From assembly GCF_000337135.1 (NCBI RefSeq), contig NZ_AOIN01000056.1:1-64000 (forward strand): a DNA stretch of 64,000 nt, in the 5' to 3' direction. The translations under genes were made by a program, and so were the position numbers. Every line of letters begins with the position of its first letter. Within the stretch, counting starts at the first letter, position 1. Of this stretch, positions 53,166 through 61,301 are shown in pieces. The notes beneath the pieces are model-generated. The model saw only the letters and a list, made by a program, of their open reading frames with translations. It was not told the origin of the DNA and did not search any database. The DNA comes from Natrialba chahannaoensis JCM 10990 (GTDB lineage: Archaea; Halobacteriota; Halobacteria; Halobacteriales; Natrialbaceae).

Positions 53166-53271
53166 GTTACCGGTCGGTACGACGGAGTTCCACTCTGTGC
53201 AACTGAATGTCGGTCGATGAAACGGTCTTTCCGATTCGGTAACTAATACGGTCGGCCTGACAGCGCTGGAC

Positions 53272-54465
53272 ATGAACGTCCGCAGGCTGTACCACACGGC
53301 CAGAGGAATACAGGGACTTGCCGGAACTGAGTACGACAGCGACGTCAGTCCGTCGCTCCGTCGACGCCTGTGGCTCTGGCGACGCGGATTCCTGAGTCGA
53401 TCGGATGCAATCTACGACATCGACGACCATCGCGTCCAGGACTACGTCAGCGACTATCAGCGCTACGTGCGGACGAAGCGGATCAACGGCACCTGGTCCG
53501 TCGCGCTGTCGAACAAACTCCTCTTTCACCGCGTGATGCAGCCGTTCGACGCTGAGCGCATGACCGTGTACGGGATGGTAAACGACGGCTCGTTCCACAC
53601 CGCCGACACTGACAGCGCTCGGTTCAGTACCGACGGTGGTGTTCAGTCACCCAGTTCGGTAGACTCCCCGCACACGAACAACGCGCAGACGAATAACGCG
53701 CAGACGGACACACCGCACACGGACAACGCACACACCAACAACGCCGCCCAGCGCGTCGTCGAGCAACTCGAGTGCGACGACGACGGGAAACTGGTCCTCA
53801 AGTGGGTTCGCGGGGGCGGCGGGAACAACGTCTACCTCTGTTCGCGGACCGAGGACGGCTATCGGGTCAATGGCGAGCACTACGCGGACGCCGAGTTCCG
53901 CTCGCTAGTCTCGAACCTGTCAGAATACCTCGTCTGTGAACACGTCGAACAGGGCTCGTTCCCCGCCGATCTGTATCCGAAAACGCCGAACACACTTCGG
54001 CTCATCACGATGTACGACGAGGAGACCCACGAGCCGTTCATCGCCGCGGGAATCCACCGGATCGGAACGACTGATTCAGAACCGCTCGACAACTTCACAC
54101 AGGGTGGGCTCTCCGCCGAAATTGACCTCGAAACCGGAACACTGGGTCCTGGTGCACGCCCGCCGAATGCCGAATCCAGTCGAAATAGCGTCTCTTGGAA
54201 CACGACACACCCCGACACCGGCACACAGATCGAGGGCGAACGCATTCCCAACTGGGAAGCGATTCGCTCGCGGGTACTCGAGATGGCCTCAACCGCGTCG
54301 TTCCTGCCGTACATCGGCTGGGACGTGATCGTCACCGACGACGACGGCTCGTTCTCGGTGATTGAGGCGAACAGCTATCCAGGGCTGAAATCGATTCAGG
54401 TGCACGGGCCGCTGTTGACGGACGACAGGGTGCGACAGTTCTACGAGCGTCACGACGTTTGCTAG
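53272..54465 (+). CDS. Sugar-transfer-associated ATP-grasp family protein
   Basis: A 397-residue protein of the ATP-grasp superfamily, in the group found next to capsule and sugar-transfer genes. The N-terminal region (NVRRLYHTARGIQGLAGTEY, SNKLLFHRVMQPFDAERMTV) is followed by the ATP-grasp Gly-rich loop GKLVLKWVRGGGGNNVYLCS. KTPNTLRLITMYDEETHEPF is the nucleotide segment, and EANSYPGLKSIQVHGPLLTD is the C-terminal metal site. Between residues about 127-160 a Thr/Asn/Ala-rich tract (TNNAQTNNAQTDTPHTDN) interrupts the domain; it comes from 15-bp tandem repeats. Typical ATP-grasp enzymes join a carboxylate to an amine or thiol, so this could attach an acyl or amino acid group to a sugar. The substrate is not known. 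Confidence 0.8.
   Translation: MNVRRLYHTARGIQGLAGTEYDSDVSPSLRRRLWLWRRGFLSRSDAIYDIDDHRVQDYVSDYQRYVRTKRINGTWSVALSNKLLFHRVMQPFDAERMTVYGMVNDGSFHTADTDSARFSTDGGVQSPSSVDSPHTNNAQTNNAQTDTPHTDNAHTNNAAQRVVEQLECDDDGKLVLKWVRGGGGNNVYLCSRTEDGYRVNGEHYADAEFRSLVSNLSEYLVCEHVEQGSFPADLYPKTPNTLRLITMYDEETHEPFIAAGIHRIGTTDSEPLDNFTQGGLSAEIDLETGTLGPGARPPNAESSRNSVSWNTTHPDTGTQIEGERIPNWEAIRSRVLEMASTASFLPYIGWDVIVTDDDGSFSVIEANSYPGLKSIQVHGPLLTDDRVRQFYERHDVC
53674..53748 (+). repeat. Five degenerate 15-bp tandem repeats inside the ATP-grasp gene
   Basis: Units at 53674, 53689, 53704, 53719 and 53734 have the pattern ACgAacAACGCgCAg and encode TNNAQ, TNNAQ, TDTPH, TDNAH and TNNAA. The in-frame length multiple means copy-number change would not break the gene. 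It is a likely site of slippage. Confidence 0.75.
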
Positions 54466-54689
54466 GAAGGCCAGTTCCCGGTATCAGTCGAGTCAGCCGT
54501 TTACAAAGGAGACCGTCATGCCATCAAGAGCGGGTGGAACGGTTAGGTCCACGACCATTGCCGTCTTGCAACGGGACGGGCCGCTTCCGGCAGGCGATTT
54601 CACCGAACCGTTCTCGAGTACAAAATCGCCGTTGTAACGGTCTTACGAGCGCTATAGTAAACAAATCCGGGTAGAGAATAGAAACTGGA

Positions 54690-55958
54690 ATGCAGCGGGA
54701 TTCACTCTCACGACGATCAGTACTGTCTCTCGCCGGGCTCTCACTGGCGAGTGCAGGTGTCGCAACTGGCACACAGACGACACAAAACACCCAACCCGAG
54801 CCAGGGTTAGCGGACGACGAGAACGTGACACGCGAGTCGTTCCAGATTATGGACGGGACGGAGAAGGAAACGACAGTCTACGTAACAGACGCTGAAACCG
54901 ACGGGCCGACGGTATTCGTCATCGGCGGCGTTCACGGGAACGAGACGGCCGGCTACATCGCCGCCGAGGAGATCGCCAAGTGGACGATCGACGCCGGGAC
55001 GCTCGTCACGCTGCCACGAGCGGATGTCGTTGCCATCGACCGCGGGACACGTGTCGACGACAACGGTGTCGACCTCAACCGGCAGTTCCCGGAGGGAAGC
55101 GAGCCCCAGACCGAACTCGCTCAGGCGATCTGGGACCTCGTCGTCGACCTCGATCCGGCCGTCGTCGTCGACCTCCACGAGTCGCGCGGGATCTACGCCG
55201 GTGACCCCGTTGACGGCGTCGGACAGGCGATCTTCCACGCCGCTCGTGAGCCGGAGCGAACGACCGCGGACAGCGCAGTCGAGTACGTCAACGACAACTA
55301 CATCGATATCTCCGAACGCGCCTTCCAGACGGGCTACTTCTCCGGTCCGAGCTCTGAGCCAACTGGCCTGCTCGTTCACAAAGCCGCACGGGAACTCGAG
55401 TCCGAGGCCTACCTCGTCGAGACGCTCTCGACCGAGAACGAACTCGAGAAGCGGGTCACCTGGCACTCGGCGGTCGTCGAGCGACTGGTCGAGGACGAAC
55501 TGTTCCCCGACGAGGAGCCAAACAACGGTCACGAGCCGAAAGAGCCGATCGAGGACGAACCGGACGAGCCGGCGGAGCCGCCCGTAGACGAAGACGAGGG
55601 CGAGAGCGATGGCGATGGCGATGGCGATGATAGCGACGGTGAGGATGGCGAGACGGACGACGAAATCCCGGCCGATCACACCGAACCGGTCGCCGAGATT
55701 CGCTCCGACCCAAGCAGCGCGATCGAGACGACACTCGAGCCGGAGCAGACGATCACTCTCGATGCGACCTGTTCGGAGGCACCGGACGGCGAACTCGTCA
55801 GTTACGAGTGGAGCATCAAGAACGACGGAACGTTCAACGAGTCCGGGAGGATGGTCGACGTGACCGTCAGCGCGAGCGGCGACCATCGCGTCTTGCTGCG
55901 GGTGACTGATGATAGCGGTGCGAGCGATACAGCGGAAGTGACGCTGACAGCGACCTAA
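54690..55958 (+). CDS. Tat-exported succinylglutamate desuccinylase/aspartoacylase-type protein with PKD-like C-terminus
   Basis: A 422-residue secreted zinc hydrolase. The signal LSRRSVLSLAGLSLASAGVA is Tat type. The catalytic domain (about residues 60-255) is M14/AstE-AspA-like: VFVIGGVHGNETAGYIAAEE gives the zinc His and Glu, VDLNRQFPEGSE is the Arg/Asn substrate motif, AVVVDLHESRGIYAG gives the third His, and AYLVETLSTENELEKRVTW carries the catalytic Glu. A Glu/Pro/Asp-rich linker follows, then a PKD-like beta domain (TITLDATCSEAPDGELVSYE, then WSIKNDG). Enzymes of this fold remove acyl groups from amines or amino acids; the export suggests a cell-surface substrate. The open frame matches ATG 54690. 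Confidence 0.82.
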   Translation: MQRDSLSRRSVLSLAGLSLASAGVATGTQTTQNTQPEPGLADDENVTRESFQIMDGTEKETTVYVTDAETDGPTVFVIGGVHGNETAGYIAAEEIAKWTIDAGTLVTLPRADVVAIDRGTRVDDNGVDLNRQFPEGSEPQTELAQAIWDLVVDLDPAVVVDLHESRGIYAGDPVDGVGQAIFHAAREPERTTADSAVEYVNDNYIDISERAFQTGYFSGPSSEPTGLLVHKAARELESEAYLVETLSTENELEKRVTWHSAVVERLVEDELFPDEEPNNGHEPKEPIEDEPDEPAEPPVDEDEGESDGDGDGDDSDGEDGETDDEIPADHTEPVAEIRSDPSSAIETTLEPEQTITLDATCSEAPDGELVSYEWSIKNDGTFNESGRMVDVTVSASGDHRVLLRVTDDSGASDTAEVTLTAT

Positions 55959-56144
55959 CGGACGGACCGTCAGATCAGCTGGTCAGTTCGACACCATTCT
56001 GGCGTGTCCCCCACTTTTCTCAGGAGAGCACTCGAGAACGCAGTTGCGATCACACAACTACGGTACTATCGGATGAATTCAGAGACCAGAGACGCTACAC
56101 AATAGACGAGCCACACGCTGCAAAACGAGACCGAAATCAGTACG

Positions 56145-57479
56145 TTAGAACGGATCCGTTCGAAGCTCCCACAGGTCGTCGAAGTCGATAACCTCGACAT
56201 CGGCCTGGTCGATGTGCTCGAGTAGCTCCTCGTAGTCGTCTTCGTCCATCGTGTTGTCCTGATCGAAGGCGTGGAAGTTCAGGATAGTACACTGGTTGTG
56301 TGCCTCGGCGCGGTCGACACAGCGCTTCGAGATGTCGAGGTCGTGCCCAATGGTGCGGGGCAGCGCCAGCGGGTCGAAGCCGTAGACGGTGGTCAGGTTG
56401 ACGTTCCCGGACTGGTTGAAGCCGCCGCAGTAGTGGTAGTCCGTGAAGTACTCGAGACTCGTCTTGTCGTAGCTGTTGTGCGGGTAGACGATGTAGTTCG
56501 CGCCCTCGAAGCCGTTCTGGATGAACCAGTGTTTGTCGCCGCGGACGCGCGTCTCGATCTCGTCTTCGTCGTCGTACTCGTGAATCGGGTTGTGTGTTCC
56601 GTGGACGACGATCTGGTCGCCTTCCTCTTGACGCTCCTGGAGTTCGGAGACAGTCATGATCCCGTCGCGGGCTTCCTCGGTCCACTGTGGGACGGGAGCC
56701 TGAATCGTCGTGAAGTCGAACTCGTCGTGCATCGGCGAGGCCGTCTCGTAGTAGTCGCGGAAGCCGTCGTCCCAGACCAGCATGACGTATCCCTGCTCGG
56801 GCCGGTCGTGAGTGCGGATGTCGTCGATCCAGACCTCCGCTTCGTCCATCGAATGCAACACCTGAAACTCGAGTCGGTCGATCTCGTCCATCGCTGGCTC
56901 GATTTCACTCTCCTCGAAGACGCCCGGACTCGAGCGGAACCAGCCAACGTCGGGTGCACGATAGGTGATTTCACGCAGTGAATAGTATCGGTCGCTGCCG
57001 AAATTATCGACCACGCGCAGGTTGACTGTGATGTTCTGTGGCGTCGTCGTCCGAATCGCGAACGAGAAGTCCTTGTCGGTGAGGTCCTCGTCCGGAACGT
57101 CGATCTCCGCGACGATCGTTTCGTCCTCCTCACCGGTCAAGCGCAGACTCTGTGAGCCGTCGAAGACGACATCCTCGTCGACCTCGCCCTCGCCCTGCGT
57201 GACCTCCCAGGCGTCGCTGTCTTCGAAGTCGTACAGCGACTCTCCCGGCTGACCGTACTCCTCACGGCTGTTGTACGCGGTTTCGAGTTCCGGGACGCCG
57301 TCCGCCAGCGCGGACACGGTCGTCTCGTCAGCACCGGTCGACTCGTTCCCCGGCGTTTCACCGTTACCGTCGTCGCCGCGCAGGTCGTCCAGGCGGTCGG
57401 TACAGCCCGCGAGGCCAGCGGCCGCAGCCACGCTCGACCCCGCGAGTAGCCGTCGTCGTGTCATTCGGTTGTCTGCCAT
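56145..57479 (-). CDS. Polysaccharide deacetylase-type Tat lipoprotein 3
   Basis: A 444-residue exported lipoprotein related to the one at 50619. Signal MTRRRLLAGSSVAAAAGLAGC (listed without the leading residues MADNR) has the RRR motif and lipobox. A beta-sandwich domain (about residues 60-215) precedes the NodB-like barrel. Motif 1 is GYVMLVWDDGFRDYYETASP (Asp-Asp kept) and motif 2 is GDQIVVHGTHNPIHEYDDED (His residues kept, HNPIH fits HxxxH). Later elements include NYIVYPHNSYDKTSLEYFTD. It probably acts as a metal-dependent deacetylase on an extracellular glycan. Confidence 0.82.
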   Translation of the reverse strand: MADNRMTRRRLLAGSSVAAAAGLAGCTDRLDDLRGDDGNGETPGNESTGADETTVSALADGVPELETAYNSREEYGQPGESLYDFEDSDAWEVTQGEGEVDEDVVFDGSQSLRLTGEEDETIVAEIDVPDEDLTDKDFSFAIRTTTPQNITVNLRVVDNFGSDRYYSLREITYRAPDVGWFRSSPGVFEESEIEPAMDEIDRLEFQVLHSMDEAEVWIDDIRTHDRPEQGYVMLVWDDGFRDYYETASPMHDEFDFTTIQAPVPQWTEEARDGIMTVSELQERQEEGDQIVVHGTHNPIHEYDDEDEIETRVRGDKHWFIQNGFEGANYIVYPHNSYDKTSLEYFTDYHYCGGFNQSGNVNLTTVYGFDPLALPRTIGHDLDISKRCVDRAEAHNQCTILNFHAFDQDNTMDEDDYEELLEHIDQADVEVIDFDDLWELRTDPF

Positions 57480-57732
57480 GGTACCTCGACCGTACCGCCA
57501 GTGAGCCCATTATTATGGATCCGATAGCCGCTCACGAGTGGATCTCGCCGACTCCCAGAATCCGTCGAATACCGCCGTCTCGAGACTTAACAACGGCATA
57601 GTTAATGGCAACTCGGCCGCAGACGTGAGACAACACCTGCGCGGATGGCACCTCGAGTAGCCAAGAGGCGAGTAGCACGTTTGTTCCTCGAACCAGTGCC
57701 AGCCCGCGCCTTCGCGACGACGACTTCCAACG

Positions 57733-59457
57733 ATGAACAAGGAACTGTTCGGTGTATTCGGCGATAGTGAGGCGTTCGAGCGGTTTCGATCACCAGACGA
57801 GTTCGACGAGTACCTCCGTGGACCGTCGCTCACCGTCGGCATCAGAGACCCCGGTCTCGAGTACGACGGCTGGAGCGCGACGCACGCCGACGAGATCGGC
57901 TGTTGCGTGATCTGGGGCGAGGCGTACGTGCCCGGCGACGAGCAAAACACCGCGCGCTGGCTCCTCGAGCGCTACGACGCCGAGGGGCTCGACGCACTCC
58001 ACTCGCTCAACGGCTCGTATCTCGCCGTTCTCGACATCCGGGGTGAGGAACCGTTCGTCGCAGCAGACCCCGTTCGGTCACGCGAGTGTTTCTATACTGC
58101 AGCCCACGATGCTTATGGAGACTGTGGTGGCTGGGTGTTCGGTACCGACGCGGCTGCCGTCTGCCGGACCGTTTCAGACCCAACCGCCGACACTGATGGG
58201 ATACTCGAGTTCCTCCATACGGGGCTCTCACTCGGCGAAAAGACCTGGGTGGACGACGTGTCACGACTCCCGCTCGATAGCCGGCTCACACCCGATGGTG
58301 TCGACGCGCTGTCGCGGTTCGTCTATCGACCGGCGGAACGCGACGAGTTCGACTACGTCGACGAACTTGCCTCGCGACTCGATCGGGCGATACGTCGCCG
58401 GTCGTCGAATCCCGGACCGAAGGGACTCCTCCTCTCTGCGGGCTACGACTCGCGGATCGTTCTCTCGCAGGTCGACGGAATCGATCACTGTTACACCGTC
58501 GGCTCCCCAACCGCACAGGAGGTCCAGGGTGCGAAACAGGTTGCAACCCAGTACGACGCGACCCACACCGCGTTCACACCGGACGATCGGTATCTGTACG
58601 CCGACGAGTCCAAAGTGCAGTACACAAACGGGATCAAGGAGTCCTTGCACATCCATCACGCCGGCTACACTGACGAACTCGACGGCGAGGTCGAAACGAT
58701 GTATCACGGCCTCCTCTGTGACACCTTCTTCCGCGGGCACTTCACCGCCCAGGACGGCGTCGACGTCCTCGGCGCGCGCGTCCCATTCAACCGCCTCGAC
58801 CCGGACCCCGACCCCGTCGAGTCGCTTCTCGGCAAGTACGGCTACAGACGCGACGCCAGTATCGGCCTCGCCGATCGAATCGACGTCGACCACGACCCCG
58901 AAACATTCGTCAGGGAGGCTATCGCCGCCGAGTTCGCCACAAACCGCTCACGCGCGAACTCGGTCCAGAACGCACTCACCTGCTGTGGCATCGCAAACCA
59001 ACCCTCCGTCCCGTTCCACAACCACCTCGCCGACCAGTTTTTGACTCCGTTTCTCGCGACGGATATCGAGCTACTCGAGTGGCACCTGCGGACGCCACCG
59101 GAGCATCGCACGACGGAGACGTTTCTGCGGGCGTGTCAGCGACTCGACGGCAATATCCTTCGCCACCGACCGCCGGATCGACCACACGGGGCAATGCTCC
59201 TGAACGAAGTCGAGGGATTTGTGCGGCGCAAAACGCCGTTGCTCACGTCGTTCGAGCCCCCGTGGCCAGACCGCCGGGAGCTGTTCGACCGCTACGAACT
59301 GGACCAGCGACTTCTCGAGTCGACGCCGCACCTGCATCCGTTGCCGCCACGGCACAAGCTGCGGGTGAACGATCTGCAGACGTGGCTCGACTCCTGGAGC
59401 GCGGGAAGTGACGAGTTACTGGCATGGTTGCAGCAACCACCACGGATTATGTCCTAG
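57733..59457 (+). CDS. Asparagine synthetase-like protein without glutaminase cysteine
   Basis: A 574-residue member of the asparagine synthetase/beta-lactam synthetase superfamily. The C-terminal ATP-pyrophosphatase domain has the PP-loop KGLLLSAGYDSRIVLSQ (SAGYDS at residues 235-240, for SGGxDS), and YTVGSPTAQEVQGAKQVATQ and MYHGLLCDTFFRGHFTAQDG as the synthetase sites. The N-terminal domain resembles the class II amidotransferase fold (LNGSYLAVLDIRGEEPFVAA, DPVRSRECFYTA) but begins MNKELFGVFGD, so there is no Cys2 nucleophile. It cannot use glutamine as nitrogen donor and probably activates a carboxylate for attack by another amine, as beta-lactam synthetases do. Confidence 0.82.
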   Translation: MNKELFGVFGDSEAFERFRSPDEFDEYLRGPSLTVGIRDPGLEYDGWSATHADEIGCCVIWGEAYVPGDEQNTARWLLERYDAEGLDALHSLNGSYLAVLDIRGEEPFVAADPVRSRECFYTAAHDAYGDCGGWVFGTDAAAVCRTVSDPTADTDGILEFLHTGLSLGEKTWVDDVSRLPLDSRLTPDGVDALSRFVYRPAERDEFDYVDELASRLDRAIRRRSSNPGPKGLLLSAGYDSRIVLSQVDGIDHCYTVGSPTAQEVQGAKQVATQYDATHTAFTPDDRYLYADESKVQYTNGIKESLHIHHAGYTDELDGEVETMYHGLLCDTFFRGHFTAQDGVDVLGARVPFNRLDPDPDPVESLLGKYGYRRDASIGLADRIDVDHDPETFVREAIAAEFATNRSRANSVQNALTCCGIANQPSVPFHNHLADQFLTPFLATDIELLEWHLRTPPEHRTTETFLRACQRLDGNILRHRPPDRPHGAMLLNEVEGFVRRKTPLLTSFEPPWPDRRELFDRYELDQRLLESTPHLHPLPPRHKLRVNDLQTWLDSWSAGSDELLAWLQQPPRIMS

Positions 59458-59565
59458 TATAGCACTGTCTCCAAGCACATTCTCTGGCGTATACTGTGGC
59501 TAATTGTTCCGGACCGGCCGCTAACGACCAGATAGACCGTTTATCGTATTTGAATCGTGAAAATA

Positions 59566-59575
59566 CTTATATATC
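59566..59575 (+). promoter_or_regulatory. TATA box of the 59596 gene
   Basis: CTTATATATC is centred 26 bases before ATG 59596. It is the clearest TATA box in the window and fixes the start there rather than at the upstream frame start (59557). Confidence 0.6.
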
Positions 59576-59595
59576 ACGGCGAGTTAGGCTGGAAT

Positions 59596-60231
59596 ATGCG
59601 TCTGACGCCGTCTTGGATTCGCTCTTCGTCAGCCGATACCTCAGAAGAGCAATCAGTAGATGGCGACGCCTCACTCGACGTCCCGATCTACCATTCGACT
59701 GGTGGAATACAGTCGTCAAGAGAGCCTGAACGGGGAGACACTGCCATATTCAACCACCGACCTGCCGACGCATTTATCCCTGATTCGGACGCGACATTGT
59801 GCGCGGTACTCGATGACCTGTCGACACCCGTGACTGTCGACGAACTGGTCGATGCACTGATTTCGAGAGCAGACCTACCCGACCCCTCAGTCGGTGCAAC
59901 GTCGTCAATTTCTCCACCTGTAACCGACGACACCACAGTGCCTGTCGAGACGTGGGCCACGATTCACGAACAACTCCATCAGGACCGACTTCCCCGCCTC
60001 GACGAAGAAGGGGTACTCGAGTTCGAACCAACGTGTGGCACTGTCGACCGTGTTGGACCGGGTCCAGTGGGCCAGCGGCTCCGCTCTCCTGCGGTTGTTG
60101 GGGTGGTTTCGATCGTCCTCCTCTTCGTGCTGGCCGTGCTAGTGACGGCGTCGATGTATACGGCAGTAACAGTGACAGTTGCGGCGACGACGTTTGCAGT
60201 CTGGTTTCTTCCGGCCTACGGAGTCGTATAA
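59596..60231 (+). CDS. Membrane-anchored winged-helix-like protein (haloarchaeal)
   Basis: A 211-residue protein. An N-terminal disordered Ser/Asp-rich part (SSSADTSEEQSVDGDASLDV) is followed by a small helix-turn-helix-like domain: LCAVLDDLSTPVTVDELVDA, LHQDRLPRLDEEGVLEFEPT. This matches the type of winged-helix domain seen in many haloarchaeal proteins (for example DUF7344-like), usually near envelope genes. Two C-terminal helices (SPAVVGVVSIVLLFVLAVLV, TVAATTFAVWFLPAYGVV) anchor it. Its convergent neighbour at 60260 has the same plan. Confidence 0.65.
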   Translation: MRLTPSWIRSSSADTSEEQSVDGDASLDVPIYHSTGGIQSSREPERGDTAIFNHRPADAFIPDSDATLCAVLDDLSTPVTVDELVDALISRADLPDPSVGATSSISPPVTDDTTVPVETWATIHEQLHQDRLPRLDEEGVLEFEPTCGTVDRVGPGPVGQRLRSPAVVGVVSIVLLFVLAVLVTASMYTAVTVTVAATTFAVWFLPAYGVV

Positions 60232-60259
60232 GTCCGTCTTCGGGGAGTGGTGAGTCGGA

Positions 60260-60916
60260 TCAATTGATGAACCGGCTGGCAGTGACCAGCGTGAACAGGA
60301 ATAAGATTAGCGCACTGAGTCCGATTCCAGAGAGAATCGAGAGCACCGGCAACTCGAAGACAGCCCCCAGCAGTGCGACGTAACAGACTGCGGTCGCACC
60401 GATGTAGTAGTCGTCGCCGATCGAGAGTGCAGAGTTGGTCTCGTCTGTGGCGTTGTCCGCATTTGTGTCTGCGTTTCCGGTCGCGTTCGTGTGTCTGTTC
60501 TGTTCAGTGACCTGTAGGTACTGGTCGACCTCGTCTGCGAGTGGCTTGCGCTCGACGATGCCACGGTTTTGTTGGTAGTCAATGACGCCGGCTTCATCGA
60601 GCTTCGAGAGGTGTGACTGGTACAGCGGGATGTAGACGCGTTGGCGCTGCGTTGAGGTCAGTTCAGCGACGGTGGTATCGTGTTCCCAGGCTGCGACCTG
60701 CTCTGCGACATCACGCATGCGGACGGGTTCGTTGGTTCCCCGGAGATAGCGGAGTACAAGACGCCTGCGCTCGTTTTGCAGCAGGTGGAATATTTCGTCT
60801 TCGCTGAACGTCTTCTCGTTCCCTTCGGTTTCTTCGGTGTTCTCACTCTCCGCAACATCGTCTGCGGACTCTTCCTCCGCAACCTGTGAATTTGACCTGA
60901 TATGTTTCGCTTTCAT
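60260..60916 (-). CDS. Membrane-anchored winged-helix-like protein with conserved helix (haloarchaeal, DUF7344-like)
   Basis: A 218-residue protein. Residues 1-40 are acidic and disordered. Residues about 40-125 form a winged-helix-like domain: FHLLQNERRRLVLRYLRGTN, EPVRMRDVAEQVAAWEHDTT, VYIPLYQSHLSKLDEAGVID. The region resembles the DUF7344 domain of halophilic archaea, including the RRR pattern and the LxKLDExGVI end. A linker and two membrane helices (YIGATAVCYVALLGAVFELP, LSALILFLFTLVTASRFIN) follow. A membrane-tethered regulator is plausible; DNA binding is inferred. It is convergent with the gene at 59596, 28 bp apart. Confidence 0.75.
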   Translation of the reverse strand: MKAKHIRSNSQVAEEESADDVAESENTEETEGNEKTFSEDEIFHLLQNERRRLVLRYLRGTNEPVRMRDVAEQVAAWEHDTTVAELTSTQRQRVYIPLYQSHLSKLDEAGVIDYQQNRGIVERKPLADEVDQYLQVTEQNRHTNATGNADTNADNATDETNSALSIGDDYYIGATAVCYVALLGAVFELPVLSILSGIGLSALILFLFTLVTASRFIN

Positions 60917-61076
60917 CGAGCCAGTCTTCCCTAATGAGGAGTGGGTAATAAAGTGTAGAAACCGGCCAGTTCAATTGATCCGGTTTCACATCGTTTCACC
61001 ATCCGGCCTGGAGTTTCACGACATTTTATAGTAGCCCAGTAGCGCCCAATAACCCCGATATCAAAACATTCAGCAT

Positions 61077-61088
61077 ACCCATATGGGT
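61077..61088. repeat. 12-bp perfect palindrome ACCCATATGGGT
   Basis: ACCCATATGGGT at 61077-61088 is self-complementary and lies in an A+T-rich region; it could be an operator for either divergent gene. Confidence 0.6.
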
Positions 61089-61230
61089 TTTATTACACAG
61101 TAGTTCGAGTCGATAATTCCAGAAATTAAACCCGAATTTTCGATAGTTCTACTGAATAGGAGTATCACTCGTGAGCGATCAATCCCTCCCCGATAGCAGT
61201 GTCGGAGTTGTGATGAATTTGGTGATTCGA

Positions 61231-61246
61231 GGGGGTGTTAACCCCC
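61231..61246. other. GGGGGT/ACCCCC stem-loop
   Basis: GGGGGTGTTAACCCCC can form a 6-bp stem with a GTTA loop, 56 bases before ATG 61302. It is not followed by a T-run on the plus strand, so a terminator is doubtful and a regulator site is equally possible. Confidence 0.45.
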
Positions 61247-61301
61247 ACTGATTCCGGCTTACCAGGGTGATAATAAACCCGTCTGAGACCAACGGTCTGG
61301 T

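Larger units (their letters stand above)
60917..61301. other. A+T-rich intergenic region between divergent genes at 60916 and 61302
   Basis: About 385 bp, distinctly A+T-richer than the surrounding genes, with a 12-bp palindrome and a GGGGGT stem-loop (listed separately) and several TATA-like words near 61024 (TTTTATAGTAG) and 61269 (GATAATAAACC). It is the shared control region of the two divergent genes. Confidence 0.5.

Noticed and set aside
61231-61246. Intrinsic terminator
   Set aside because: There is no T-run after the stem on either side in the transcribed direction, so it is left as a stem-loop of unknown role.
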